A stretch of 39,515 bases of DNA from an uncultured Faecalibacterium sp. (GTDB taxonomy: Bacteria > Bacillota > Clostridia > Oscillospirales > Ruminococcaceae). Shown here one piece after another: positions 7,606 to 16,196 of the stretch. Location of the stretch: the NCBI GenBank assembly GCA_900551435.1, contig URVW01000015.1:1-39515 (forward strand). Reading direction: 5' to 3'. Made by a program: the position numbers and the translations under genes. Within the stretch, counting starts at the first letter, position 1. Each line of letters begins with the position of its first letter. The notes below the pieces were generated by a model. It had not been told where the DNA came from and searched no databases. It saw only the letters and a program-made list of their open reading frames with translations.

Positions 7606-9675
7606 TTAATTCGTTCCCTTAAAATAAAGTCCTCTTGTGAAATCGCCCTCAAAGGGTGCGTGCTGACGGATGCTGTCCAAAATAGCGGCGGCTTCGTCGC
7701 GGGATTCCAGCGTAAAGTAGGCCACGCCGTAGTCCACGGTCAGCGCCCCCGGCTTATCGCCCATGTAAATGGGCACGGGATTATAAATAGTACGGACACC
7801 CATCCCGCAGCGCACCGGAAACTTCTTGGCCTTGCGGTCGGTCAGCTCGCCGGTCTTGTCGCAATGGGCGCAGTCGTGGATGTTTTGGAGCGGACAGGCC
7901 CGGGTGACCATCAGCGGCATATGGCCATAGACCAGAACACCGGTGGGGACCGGCTTGCCGTTCTGGGTCGGAGCAATGGACGAGATATCGCTGTCCTTGA
8001 CCTCCGGCAGGATCAGGACCGAGTTCAGCCCGTGGTCCGCATAGAACTGCGCCGAGAGCTGGTTGGTCACGTTCAAGCCAAAGCCGCCCGTCATGGGCAG
8101 CCCCTTGCACATCCGCAGGTGGGCGATGTTGCTCACCTCATAGCCCGCGAATCCGGCGTCCTGCGTGGCGGCGATGCGGCGGGCTGTGTCGGCTTCCAAC
8201 GCACCGAACATCACGCGGGGCAGTTCCAGAAGGGTCTTGTCCCGCCACTCGCGGGGGACGCGGTCCGCCTGTGCGATGGGCAGGATGAGATACTCCACGC
8301 CCGAGAGCGCCTGTTCCGGCACTTGGTCCCAGCGCTCGAACCGGGCGCGCAGGGTGCGGCGCGGCGGCAGAGTCCGCAGAGGCAGCGGCAGAAGCTCCAC
8401 GTCCTTCGTCGGCCACGGGTGCAGGACCTCGCGTTTCTGCTGCAAGCCTTCCAGCGCGGTGCGGCGCAGTTCGTTGACGGCGCTTCCGGGCACGAACCAC
8501 GGTCCGCCGTCCATTTCGACGTTGATGCCGTCCACCGCGAAGGGTGTGCCGCCCGTTTTGGATAGGCTGCGCTGCAAGCTCTCAGTCGGGTCGGTGCGGG
8601 CGGGCTGCGGCTCCGCATCGCCATAGGCGAAGGCGCGGTTGCCCTCGGCATCGGTCACGGTCAGTTTCTCGCCGCCCTCTTCGATCTCCAACTTCATCTT
8701 GACCGGCACGCGGGAGCGCTCGCGGCGGTACAGCTCCCGCAGAGCGGGCAGGGTCTTTTTCGTCAGCTCGGCATCTGCTTCGCTGCGGACGCCGAACATC
8801 GTGCCATCGATCTTTCCATCCAGATAACCGGACGTGAAGCCCGAACGGCTGAATGCATTTTTCAGCAAGTCACGGTCGTAGGCACGGCCCTCGCGGCCTG
8901 CCAGACAGGCGTTGACCGCCGCCGCCACATACTCCGGCGTGCGCAGACGGCCTTCGATCTTGGCCGATGCCACTCCGATGGCCTGCAGCTTGTCCAGCTT
9001 GTCGATGACGGAGTTATCCTTGAGGGACAGATGATGCAGACGGCCGGGCTTTCCCTCCGGCAGAGGGTTGGCCTCGAACGGCAGACGGCAGGGGCCGGCG
9101 CAGGAGCCGCGGTTGCCGCTCCGTCCTCCCAGAAAGGCCGACATGTAGCACTGGCCGCTGACGCACATGCAGAGCGCCCCGTGAACGAAGCACTCTGTCT
9201 CGATGCTGCAGTTTTTGGTGATGTATTCCACTTCCGGCAGACTCAGTTCGCGGGCCAGCACCACGCGGGTGAAGCCCAGCTCTTTCAGCTCCAATGCGCC
9301 CTGCAGGGTGTGCACGCTCATTTGCGTGGAGCCGTGGCGGGGCAGTTCCGGCGCGATCTCGCCAATGAGCTTAGCCACGGCCAGATCCTGACAGATGACG
9401 GCATCGGCCCCGCTGGCTGCCACCGCGCGCACGGCATCGGCCAGCTGCGCCAGTTCGGTCCCATAGACGGTCGTGTTCAGCGCCACATGCACCTTGACCC
9501 CGCGCACATGGCAGAACCGGACCGCTTCCTTCAAGCTGTCCGCATCAAAATTTCCGGCTCCCGTCCGGGCGTTGAAGCCCGAAAAGCCCAGATACACCGC
9601 ATCCGCGCCGCTGAACACCGCCGCACGGAGCATTTCTTCGCTGCCCACCGGGGCAAGGATCTCGATCTTTGACAT
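7606..9675 (-). CDS. U32-family protein with DUF3656-like tail, RlhA-type (23S rRNA 5-hydroxycytidine synthase-like)
   Basis: 689 residues. Listed in databases as U32 peptidases, but characterised members (RlhA, TrhP, UbiU/V) hydroxylate RNA or quinones using Fe-S clusters and prephenate. The N-terminal barrel starts with IEILAPVGSEEMLRAAVFSG and carries GADAVYLG. The cluster-binding segment has ECFVHGALCMCVSGQCYMS and GSCAGPCRLPF. Unlike short U32 proteins it continues for about 350 residues, ending with another Cys-rich stretch (RACPLQNIHDCAHCDKTG, then RCGMG). This length is that of RlhA, so a role in 23S rRNA cytidine hydroxylation is inferred. GGAGAGCT precedes the ATG; it lies 11 nt after zapA, so the two share an operon. 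Confidence 0.85.
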   Translation of the reverse strand: MSKIEILAPVGSEEMLRAAVFSGADAVYLGFSGFNARTGAGNFDADSLKEAVRFCHVRGVKVHVALNTTVYGTELAQLADAVRAVAASGADAVICQDLAVAKLIGEIAPELPRHGSTQMSVHTLQGALELKELGFTRVVLARELSLPEVEYITKNCSIETECFVHGALCMCVSGQCYMSAFLGGRSGNRGSCAGPCRLPFEANPLPEGKPGRLHHLSLKDNSVIDKLDKLQAIGVASAKIEGRLRTPEYVAAAVNACLAGREGRAYDRDLLKNAFSRSGFTSGYLDGKIDGTMFGVRSEADAELTKKTLPALRELYRRERSRVPVKMKLEIEEGGEKLTVTDAEGNRAFAYGDAEPQPARTDPTESLQRSLSKTGGTPFAVDGINVEMDGGPWFVPGSAVNELRRTALEGLQQKREVLHPWPTKDVELLPLPLRTLPPRRTLRARFERWDQVPEQALSGVEYLILPIAQADRVPREWRDKTLLELPRVMFGALEADTARRIAATQDAGFAGYEVSNIAHLRMCKGLPMTGGFGLNVTNQLSAQFYADHGLNSVLILPEVKDSDISSIAPTQNGKPVPTGVLVYGHMPLMVTRACPLQNIHDCAHCDKTGELTDRKAKKFPVRCGMGVRTIYNPVPIYMGDKPGALTVDYGVAYFTLESRDEAAAILDSIRQHAPFEGDFTRGLYFKGTN

Positions 9676-9686
9676 AGCTCTCCTTT

Positions 9687-10085
9687 TTACTCTGCTTCTT
9701 CCTCAGCCGGGGCGGCCTTTTCCCGCTCCTGCTTGGCCTTCATCCGGGCCAGCTGCTCGCGCAGGGCCGCATTTTCACGGCGGAGCGTCTCATTTTCCGC
9801 CTTTGTCTTGTCCTCTGCCAGCTTGGCATGGGCGGCATCCGCGATGTAGTTCTGGATCTGGCTGCGCATGTTCTCCGCGCTGCCGGTGCTCTTTTTGTAC
9901 TCATCCAGATAATCCATGGCGCAGAACACCGCTGCCTTGGTCACCGAAAGGTTTTCGTTGTTGTCCAGCAGCTTCGCGATATCCTCATCCAGCTTCTTGG
10001 CCAGAGAGGTGATATACTTTTCCGAATCCGTCGTTGCGATCGCATAGGGTGCGCCCGCAATGGTCACTCGCACTTTATTAACCAT
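9687..10085 (-). CDS. zapA: Cell division protein ZapA
   Basis: 132 residues from the ATG at 10085 (GTGAGGATACG upstream; six extra codons in the longer ORF are rejected). ZapA binds and bundles FtsZ at the division ring. The N-terminal half has the family pattern KVRVTIAGAPYAIATTDSEKYITSLAKKLDEDI written over a beta-beta-alpha fold; the C-terminal half is a long coiled coil (AENETLRRENAALREQLARM) ending in a charged tail. A possible promoter with a poor -35 (TTTTTC) and perfect TATAAT lies at 10296-10324. Confidence 0.88.
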   Translation of the reverse strand: MVNKVRVTIAGAPYAIATTDSEKYITSLAKKLDEDIAKLLDNNENLSVTKAAVFCAMDYLDEYKKSTGSAENMRSQIQNYIADAAHAKLAEDKTKAENETLRRENAALREQLARMKAKQEREKAAPAEEEAE

Positions 10086-10405
10086 CGTATCCTCACTTTG
10101 CACGTTCCAGATTTTCTCCTGCGGCTTTGCACTGGAGTTTCCCGCTTTTTCGGAGCGATTTCCGGGAATTTACGGTACAAACCCGCCCCGTTCCGAAAAT
10201 CAGAGCGCGGCTTTTTCGTTCTGAGCGGAATTTCTCGCCGAATTGCCGCCGCTCTGCGGTTCTCCCTTTGTGCTGCGGCCGCCCGCTTCCCTCTTATTAT
10301 AATATAAACGGGGCGCAAGAAAAAGTGCTATTTCTGAATTTTTAGCAGATTTGTCAGAAACATGGCCCCAAAAATAGCAGTAACGGCAAAAATTAGGTCT
10401 TTTCC
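10086..10405. other. Non-coding divergent spacer between zapA and glgP
   Basis: The 447-nt gap between the divergent genes zapA and glgP. The left 200 nt are GC-rich without a believable ORF. An AT-rich core (about 10290-10345) has TTATTATAATATAAA and could hold the zapA promoter. The glgP promoter lies at the right side and is listed separately. I saw no riboswitch or structured RNA in it. Confidence 0.5.
10296..10324 (-). promoter_or_regulatory. Possible zapA promoter
   Basis: Minus strand: TATAAT (10296-10301) with TTTTTC 17 nt upstream (10319-10324). The -10 is perfect but the -35 is poor, and the leader to zapA would be about 200 nt. Tentative. Confidence 0.35.
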
Positions 10406-10434
10406 TTGCATTCATGCGCAGAACTGATTATAAT
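10406..10434 (+). promoter_or_regulatory. Promoter of glgP
   Basis: TTGCAT (10406-10411), 17-nt spacer, perfect TATAAT (10429-10434). Predicted start near 10441 gives a leader of about 90 nt before the glgP ATG. Confidence 0.75.
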
Positions 10435-10532
10435 ATCATTGTTGTGTGGCAGAGTTATGGGAAAGAGGAGAGGCGCTCTGCCGCGATCGAATTTTATAAA
10501 AGCACCCGTGAGTGTGCGGATAGGAGTTCCTT

Positions 10533-12929
10533 ATGACTACGAAAGAATTTGCAAAAATTCTTCAGGACAAGCTGACCAACGAGTACGGTGTCGATCTGAG
10601 CGTTGCTTCCAACCAGCAGATCTACCGTTCCCTCGCCCTGATCTGCCGCCAGCTGATGAGTGAGAACCACAAAAAGTTCCAGTCCAAGGCGATCGGCACT
10701 GGCTCCAAGCAGGTTTACTACCTGTGCATGGAGTTCCTGATGGGCCGCAGCCTGAAGGTGAGCCTGTTCAACCTCGGCCTGAACGATGTTGCCCAGCAGA
10801 CTCTGTCTGACGCCGGCATCAACATCGACGGCATTTATGAGGAAGAGCCGGATGCAGGTCTGGGCAACGGCGGTCTGGGCCGTCTGGCTGCCTGCTATCT
10901 GGATGGCATGGCCACCACCGGCATCTGCGGCACGGGCTATTCCATCCTGTATGAGTATGGCATCTTCAAGCAGAAGATCGTGGACGGCTGGCAGCAGGAG
11001 CGCGCTGACAACTGGCTGCCGGGTGGTCAGGTCTGGCTGAAGAGCCACCCCGATCAGGCCATCGAGGTCCGTTTCGACGGCGAGATCCACGAGAACTGGG
11101 ATCACGGCTTCCACTATATCCAGCACACCAACTACAACAGCGTCATGGCTGTTCCCTCTGATATGTATGTGCAGGGCTACGACGGAAAGGGCGTCGCCAA
11201 GCTGCGTCTGTGGCAGGCAAAGGCTCCGGACTTCGATATGTCCAGCTTCTCTCTGGGCAACTACAACACGGCCATGAGCAAGAATGCCAACGCCGAGCTG
11301 ATCTCCAAGGTCCTGTACCCCAACGACAACCACGTTGAGGGCAAGATCCTGCGTCTGCGCCAGCAGTACTTCCTGTCTGCCGCTTCCATCGGCGATATCG
11401 TCCAGAACCACCTGTCCACCTACGGCACGCTGGAGAATCTGGGTGACAAGGTCGCCATCCAGCTGAACGACACCCATCCGACCCTCGCCATCCCCGAGAT
11501 GATGCGCATCCTGCTCGACGAGTGCGGCTTCGACTGGGATAAGAGCTTCGACATCTGCCAGAAGGTCTTTGCCTACACCAACCACACCGTCATGGCCGAG
11601 GCTCTGGAGAAGTGGAACGTGGACATCTTCAAGATGACCCTGCCCCGCATCTATCAGATCGTGGTCGAGATGAACCGCCGCGCCCGCGAAGAGCTGGAGA
11701 AGGCATTCCCCGGCGACGAGGGCAAGATCAACTATATGGCTCTGATCGGCGACAATCAGGTGCGCATGGCCAACATCTGCGCCTACACCTCTCACAGCAT
11801 CAACGGCGTTTCCAAGCTGCACAGTGAGATCATCAAGGACAGCGTGTTCCACGACTACTACCTGTTCAAGCCCAAGGCTTTCAAGAACGTCACCAACGGC
11901 ATCGCTTACCGCCGCTGGCTGCTGGCTTCCAACCCCGAGCTGTGCAAGCTGCTGGATGAGACCATCGGCGCGGAGTACAAGCACGATGCTTCCAACCTGA
12001 GCAAGCTGAACAAGTATGCTGAGGACAAGACCGTTCTGAAAAAGCTGAACGAGATCAAGCTGGACAACAAGAAGAACTTTGCCGCTTACCTCGAGAAGAG
12101 CACCGGTCAGGTCATCGACCCGAACTCCATCTTCGACTGCCAGGTCAAGCGTATGCACGAGTACAAGCGCCAGCACCTGAACGCGCTGAACATCGCTGCT
12201 CAGTATCTGTACCTGAAGGAGAACCCCAACGCCGACTTCATCCCCAAGACCTATATCTTCGGCGCAAAGGCTGCTCCCGGCTACTATATGGCCAAGCAGA
12301 TGATCCGCATGATCTGCAAGCTGGGCGACCTCATCAACAACGATCCCGCTGTCCGCGACAAGCTGCGCGTGGTCTATCTGGAAGAGTACTGCGTCTCCCT
12401 GAGCGAGCACCTGATGCCCGCTGCCGAGGTCTCTGAGCAGATCTCTCTGGCAGGCACCGAGGCTTCCGGTACCGGCAACATGAAGTTCATGCTGAACGGT
12501 GCCATCACGCTGGGCACTCTGGACGGCGCAAACGTCGAGATCGCCGACGCCGCCGGCAAGGAGAACGAGCTGATCTTCGGTATGCTGACCCCCGAGGTCA
12601 ACAACCTCAAGCAGGTCGGTTATCACCCCAAAGCCTTCATCATGGGCGACGACGTTGCCAACGCTGCTCTGAACTTCCTCGAGCGCGGCTGGAACGGCGA
12701 GAACTTCCACGAGGTCACCGAGAACCTGCGTTCCAGCGACCCGTATATGGTCATGGCCGACTTCAAGGATTACCGCCGTGCACAGGCCGATCTGCAGAGA
12801 CTGTATGCTGACCGCGAGACTTGGGCACGCATGAGCCTGAAGAACATCGCCAACAGCGGCATCTTCAGCGCAGACCGCTCGGTCCTGGATTACGCACGCG
12901 ACATCTGGAACGCACCGGTCGTGAAGTAA
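10533..12929 (+). CDS. glgP: Glycogen/alpha-glucan (maltodextrin) phosphorylase
   Basis: 798 residues, normal for the family. Releases glucose 1-phosphate from the non-reducing ends of alpha-1,4-glucans. Marks: YYLCMEFLMGRSL near the N-terminus, GLGNGGLGRLAACYLD, QLNDTHPTLAIPE with the active-site His, KRMHEYKRQHLNAL, and the pyridoxal-phosphate lysine in EASGTGNMKFMLNGA. It starts at ATG after TAGGAGTTCCTT. Codon use is strongly biased to GC-ending, high-expression codons, more so than its neighbours. A GH13 enzyme follows on the same strand, so the pair would degrade glycogen or imported maltodextrins. Confidence 0.97.
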   Translation: MTTKEFAKILQDKLTNEYGVDLSVASNQQIYRSLALICRQLMSENHKKFQSKAIGTGSKQVYYLCMEFLMGRSLKVSLFNLGLNDVAQQTLSDAGINIDGIYEEEPDAGLGNGGLGRLAACYLDGMATTGICGTGYSILYEYGIFKQKIVDGWQQERADNWLPGGQVWLKSHPDQAIEVRFDGEIHENWDHGFHYIQHTNYNSVMAVPSDMYVQGYDGKGVAKLRLWQAKAPDFDMSSFSLGNYNTAMSKNANAELISKVLYPNDNHVEGKILRLRQQYFLSAASIGDIVQNHLSTYGTLENLGDKVAIQLNDTHPTLAIPEMMRILLDECGFDWDKSFDICQKVFAYTNHTVMAEALEKWNVDIFKMTLPRIYQIVVEMNRRAREELEKAFPGDEGKINYMALIGDNQVRMANICAYTSHSINGVSKLHSEIIKDSVFHDYYLFKPKAFKNVTNGIAYRRWLLASNPELCKLLDETIGAEYKHDASNLSKLNKYAEDKTVLKKLNEIKLDNKKNFAAYLEKSTGQVIDPNSIFDCQVKRMHEYKRQHLNALNIAAQYLYLKENPNADFIPKTYIFGAKAAPGYYMAKQMIRMICKLGDLINNDPAVRDKLRVVYLEEYCVSLSEHLMPAAEVSEQISLAGTEASGTGNMKFMLNGAITLGTLDGANVEIADAAGKENELIFGMLTPEVNNLKQVGYHPKAFIMGDDVANAALNFLERGWNGENFHEVTENLRSSDPYMVMADFKDYRRAQADLQRLYADRETWARMSLKNIANSGIFSADRSVLDYARDIWNAPVVK

Positions 12930-12931
12930 CC

Positions 12932-13046
12932 CTCTCAGTCAGCACTTCGTGCTGCCAGCTCTCCCAAAGGGCGAGCCATTGGCAGCCGGGTAAAGTTCCG
13001 CTTCGCAGAGAAAGTTCTGCGGCGAAGCTTCTCTTTCAACTTCATG
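12932..13046 (+). repeat. Truncated left end of the CCTCTCAGTC repeat element plus hairpins
   Basis: About 60 nt directly after the glgP stop match the left end of the two full elements at 14985 and 22736: CCTCTCAGTC, then a small palindrome (GCACTTCGTGC), then CCAGCTC and GAGCCATTGGCAG. The element body and right end are missing. The following bases have the inverted pair GCTTCGC/GCGAAGC and an outer AAAGTT/AACTT pair. Confidence 0.7.
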
Positions 13047-13051
13047 ATATC

Positions 13052-13089
13052 AAAAGCTCCGGACTGTGTAACGGCTCCGGAGCTTTTTT
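13052..13089 (+). terminator. Strong intrinsic terminator after glgP, just before the GH13 start
   Basis: Perfect 12-bp stem AAAAGCTCCGGA (13052-13063) with TCCGGAGCTTTT (13076-13087) and a T run to 13089. Only about 20 nt separate it from the GH13 start, leaving no room for a promoter between them, so downstream expression must depend on read-through or an RNA end formed here. Confidence 0.85.
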
Positions 13090-13109
13090 CGAGAAAGGAA
13101 CGACCGCAT

Positions 13110-14966
13110 TTGTCTTGTCTGTTCAACAGCTTTGACCCCTATTTCAAGCAGCCCTTCGGCGCGGTCCGCGCGGGGAGGACCGTCCGGCTCTCCCTCTGCA
13201 TCCCCGAAGAAATGGGCTATGTGGACCCGCACCTCGTCCTTCAGAAAGAAGGAAAATTTGACGTTCCTGTGTTCTACCGCATGAACTTCAACGGGCAGAC
13301 CCCCAAGCAGAACCATTTCTCGGTCGAGGTCCAGCTCAACGATCCCGGCCTGTACTTCTATTACTTCGACCTCTACACCGACTTCCGCCGCATCGTGCGC
13401 GGACCGGACAACCGCGGCGTCCTCAGCTGGCAGGACGGCGACCGCTGGCAGATCACGGTCTACGATTCTTCCTTTGAGACGCCGGAATCCGTGAAAGGCA
13501 AGGTCTTTTATCAGATCTTCCCGGACCGCTTCTGCGAGGGCGTGGAGAACAAGCCGATGCCCTTCCCGGACCGCATCTATCAGGCCGACAAGCACGCCGA
13601 GCCGTTCTGGCAGCCCAACGAAGTCGGCGGCCATCTGAACGAGGACTATTTCGGCGGCGACCTCAAGGGCATCCAGCTCAAACTGCCCTATCTGCACGAG
13701 ATGGGCGTAGATTTCATCTACCTCAACCCCATCTTCGAGGCCCACTCCAACCACCGCTACAACACCGCCGACTACCTCAACGTGGACCCTCTTCTGGGCA
13801 CGAACGAGGACTTCGAAACGCTCTGCACCGAAGCCAAGAAGTACGGCATTGGCATCGTGCTGGACGGCGTGTTCAGCCACACCGGTTCTGACAGCCGCTA
13901 TTTCAACCGCGAGGGCCGTTACGGCGAGGGCGGCGCTTACCGCGACCCGAACTCCCCCTACCGCAGCTGGTACGACTTCGACCCCAAATACAAGGGCGGC
14001 TACCGCAGCTGGTGGGGCTTCGAGACCCTGCCTGAGGTCAACGAAGAGACACCTTCCTATGTGGAATTTATCACCGGCGTGGGCGGCGTCATCGACACTT
14101 GGCTCCGCCGCGGCGCGGCTGGTTTCCGGCTGGACGTCGCCGACGAGCTTCCGGATGAGTTCATTGAAAAGATCCGCACCGCCGTCAAGCGGGTCGGCCC
14201 CGAAAAGTTCCTGCTGGGCGAGGTCTGGGAGGACGCCACCACCAAGTATGGCTTCAACCAGCGCCGGACCTATCTGCTGGGCCGCGGGCTGGACAGCGTG
14301 ATGAACTACCCGTTCAAGAACGCCGTGCTGGATTTCGTCAAGGGCAAGTCTGCCGAACAGGCCATCACCGAGATTTTGACCATCTGCGAGCATTACCCTG
14401 CCCCCGCGATGGACACCGCACTGAACTTCCTCTCCACCCACGACACCGAACGCGCCCTGACCGTCATCGCGGACGAGCCCGCCAATGGCCGGGGCCGCGA
14501 GTGGCAGAGCGGCCGCTGTGTCACCGGCGACGCCTACGAGGAGGGGCTGCTTCGTCTGCGAATGGCCTACGCCATTATCTACACGCTTCCGGGCGTTCCC
14601 TGCCTGTACTACGGCGACGAGATCGCCATGCAGGGCTACCGTGACCCGTTCAACCGCGCGTTCTTCCGCTGGGATGCCCACGAGCAGCGTCTGCGCCCCG
14701 TGCTGGCCCAGCTGGCCCAGCTCCGCCACACCTGCGAAGCCTTCCGCGCCGGCAAGCTTCGGGTCCTGCGGGCTGAGGGCGGCGTTCTGCACTATCAGCG
14801 CATCGGTGAAGTGGAAACTGCCGAGATCATCGTCAACCGCACCGAGCATATCATTGTCGAGACGCTCGCCAGCGGCAAGAGCACCGAGGTGAACCCCATG
14901 GGCTTCACCATCGTGGTGGAAGAGGTCGGGCATAACCCCAACCATAGCTACTACGATTATATCTAA
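13110..14966 (+). CDS. GH13 alpha-glucosidase/neopullulanase-like alpha-amylase family enzyme
   Basis: 618 residues from TTG 13110. The in-frame ATG at 13044 lies upstream of and through the terminator hairpin, so it is rejected; GAGAAAGGA precedes the TTG. An N-terminal beta-sandwich domain (about 1-135) precedes the (beta/alpha)8 barrel. GH13 motifs: LDGVFSHTG, GFRLDVADE (nucleophile Asp), LLGEVWED (acid/base Glu) and FLSTHDTERAL (transition-state Asp). There is no signal peptide, so it is cytoplasmic, and VFYQIFPDRF and the N-terminal domain point to neopullulanase/cyclomaltodextrinase types. With glgP it would hydrolyse or debranch short glucans. Exact substrate not determinable. Confidence 0.9.
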   Translation: MSCLFNSFDPYFKQPFGAVRAGRTVRLSLCIPEEMGYVDPHLVLQKEGKFDVPVFYRMNFNGQTPKQNHFSVEVQLNDPGLYFYYFDLYTDFRRIVRGPDNRGVLSWQDGDRWQITVYDSSFETPESVKGKVFYQIFPDRFCEGVENKPMPFPDRIYQADKHAEPFWQPNEVGGHLNEDYFGGDLKGIQLKLPYLHEMGVDFIYLNPIFEAHSNHRYNTADYLNVDPLLGTNEDFETLCTEAKKYGIGIVLDGVFSHTGSDSRYFNREGRYGEGGAYRDPNSPYRSWYDFDPKYKGGYRSWWGFETLPEVNEETPSYVEFITGVGGVIDTWLRRGAAGFRLDVADELPDEFIEKIRTAVKRVGPEKFLLGEVWEDATTKYGFNQRRTYLLGRGLDSVMNYPFKNAVLDFVKGKSAEQAITEILTICEHYPAPAMDTALNFLSTHDTERALTVIADEPANGRGREWQSGRCVTGDAYEEGLLRLRMAYAIIYTLPGVPCLYYGDEIAMQGYRDPFNRAFFRWDAHEQRLRPVLAQLAQLRHTCEAFRAGKLRVLRAEGGVLHYQRIGEVETAEIIVNRTEHIIVETLASGKSTEVNPMGFTIVVEEVGHNPNHSYYDYI

Positions 14967-14984
14967 CTTTTGTTGTCAAGGAAG

Positions 14985-15335
14985 AACCTCTCAGTCTGCT
15001 TCGCAGACAGCTCCCCTAAGTAGGGGAGCCATTGGCAAGTCGGGAAACCCCTGCTGTCCGATGAAAGTTTTATCTTTCGCAAAATAGAGTGCTCCGCTGT
15101 CTAGGCTGACAGCACCTAAACGAATGCCCTTGGTTAGAGCGCAGTTTAGATGTTGTTGGCCTTGGCAGCGAAGCACTTTCGTTTACGGGTTCAAAAAACT
15201 TTATTCATCCAGCACAGCCAAAACCGGCACGCCAGTGGCTCCCCTATCAGGAAAGACTCCCTCCGGCCGGAGGGAGATGTCGCGCAAGCGACAGAGGGAG
15301 GACGACTGGCATTGCGAAGCAATGACTGAGAGGTT
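14985..15335 (+). repeat. Full-length palindromic repeat element, copy 1 (MITE-like)
   Basis: 351 nt bounded by AACCTCTCAGTC and its inverse GACTGAGAGGTT. The left end has hairpin CTCCCCTA/TAGGGGAG followed by GCCATTGGC. The right end has GCCAGTGGCTCCCCTAT, a CTCCCTCCGGCCGGAGGGAG palindrome and GTCGC-GCAA-GCGAC. The centre has GTGCTCCGCTGTC, which can pair with GGCAGCGAAGCAC about 90 nt later. A second copy, clearly homologous along the whole length, is at 22736-23093 in the same orientation. It fills the gap between the convergent GH13 and ferredoxin genes. No transposase is encoded. Confidence 0.85.
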
Positions 15336-15397
15336 CGCTGTGTGACAGTGCTCTTCAGAGCGAGCGGTTGAACGAAGGCAAGACCGAGAGGTTTCTT

Positions 15398-16108
15398 TTA
15401 CCGGTCGAGGATACGGCCATCGATAGAGAAGGTCACGACCTGCCACGGGATGAACTTTCCGCTGTTCTTCAGGGCGGTCACGGCGGCGTGTTCCAGACCG
15501 CCGCAGCAGGGCACTTCCATCCGCAGGACGGTCACGCTCTTAATGTCGTTCTGGGAGAGGATGGCGGTCAGCTTTTCGCTGTAGTCCACGCTGTCCAGCT
15601 TCGGGCAGCCGATGAGGGTGATCTTGCCCTGCATGAACTCCTGATGGATGTTCGCATAGGCATAAGCGGTGCAGTCTGCCGCGATCAGCAGTTTCGCCCC
15701 GTTGAAGTAGGGTGCATTCACCGGGACCAGCTTGATCTGGCAGGGCCACTGACCCAGCTGAGAGGGCATCGACACCCCTGCTGTGGGCGCTGCCGGAGCA
15801 GGTTTACGGTCAAACTGATGCATCTGGTGGCCCGGACAGCCAGCGTGTGCCGGTGCAGCGGCGGCAGCTTTTTTCTGCTTATTCTCGAGCACGGCCTGTT
15901 CGTCGTAAGCGGCCGCTTCGCGCTCCTCAAAGGTGATCGCGCCCGTGGGGCATCCGGGCAGACAGTCGCCAAAGCCGTCGCAGTAATCGTCGCGCATCAG
16001 CTTTGCCTTGCCGTTGACCAGACCAATGGCCCCCTCGTGGCACGCCGTGACGCACGCACCGCAGCCGTTGCACTTTTCTTCGTCTATATGAATGATTTTC
16101 CGGATCAT
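15398..16108 (-). CDS. Ferredoxin-type iron-sulfur protein
   Basis: 236 residues. The N-terminal domain has a regular 4Fe-4S motif CNGCGACVTACHEG and a second one, CDGFGDCLPGCPTG, in which the second cysteine is replaced by Phe, leaving three cysteines, as is common in this family. An Ala/Lys linker (about residues 75-110) with CPGHQMHQF leads to a C-terminal domain with AADCTAYAY, GCPKLD and MEVPCCGGLEH, a further set of cysteines. Probably a cytoplasmic electron carrier or redox sensor. It is divergent from a Crp/Fnr regulator, and similar pairs often accompany hybrid-cluster-protein stress genes, though none is here. AAGGAGG precedes the ATG. Confidence 0.85.
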   Translation of the reverse strand: MIRKIIHIDEEKCNGCGACVTACHEGAIGLVNGKAKLMRDDYCDGFGDCLPGCPTGAITFEEREAAAYDEQAVLENKQKKAAAAAPAHAGCPGHQMHQFDRKPAPAAPTAGVSMPSQLGQWPCQIKLVPVNAPYFNGAKLLIAADCTAYAYANIHQEFMQGKITLIGCPKLDSVDYSEKLTAILSQNDIKSVTVLRMEVPCCGGLEHAAVTALKNSGKFIPWQVVTFSIDGRILDR

Positions 16109-16121
16109 CTCGAAATCCTCC

Positions 16122-16151
16122 TTGCATTTTGTAGGCTCAGTATACTATAAT
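16122..16151 (+). promoter_or_regulatory. Promoter of the Crp/Fnr gene
   Basis: TTGCAT (16122-16127), 18-nt spacer, TATAAT (16146-16151). Transcription would begin near 16158, at the edge of the palindrome 16158-16172. The minus-strand promoter of the ferredoxin gene must share the same 88-nt gap; TATACT or TATAGT on that strand are candidates for its -10. Confidence 0.55.
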
Positions 16152-16157
16152 AACAGA

Positions 16158-16172
16158 AACAATTCGGTTGTT
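16158..16172. promoter_or_regulatory. Candidate Crp/Fnr-family operator
   Basis: Palindrome AACAA-TTCGG-TTGTT in the divergent gap. Size and half-site spacing suit a Crp/Fnr dimer. Its position would let one regulator repress its own promoter and activate the ferredoxin gene; this is inference. Confidence 0.45.
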
Positions 16173-16196
16173 ATAACCACGAAAGGGCACTTTTTC

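Noticed and set aside
10494..12710. 738-codon open frame antisense to glgP
   Set aside because: It is the mirror of a GC-biased, highly expressed gene; the peptide is rich in Val, Leu, Gln and His as typical for shadow frames, and no ribosome binding site or family motif is seen.
13044..13109. ATG extension of the GH13 gene
   Set aside because: The extension is encoded across the terminator hairpin and has no family similarity; the TTG at 13110 fits the family N-terminus (FNSFDPYF).
14991..15176. Minus-strand 61-codon frame inside repeat copy 1, similar to 22742-22984 in copy 2
   Set aside because: The peptides align (AVSLDSGAL segment), but the differences between copies do not favour third codon positions, starts differ and no ribosome binding site is conserved; DNA-level repeat conservation explains it.
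15336..15397. Possible extra small element after repeat copy 1 (GAGAGGTTT again near 15388)
   Set aside because: Only a short chance likeness to the repeat end; no matching arm was found.
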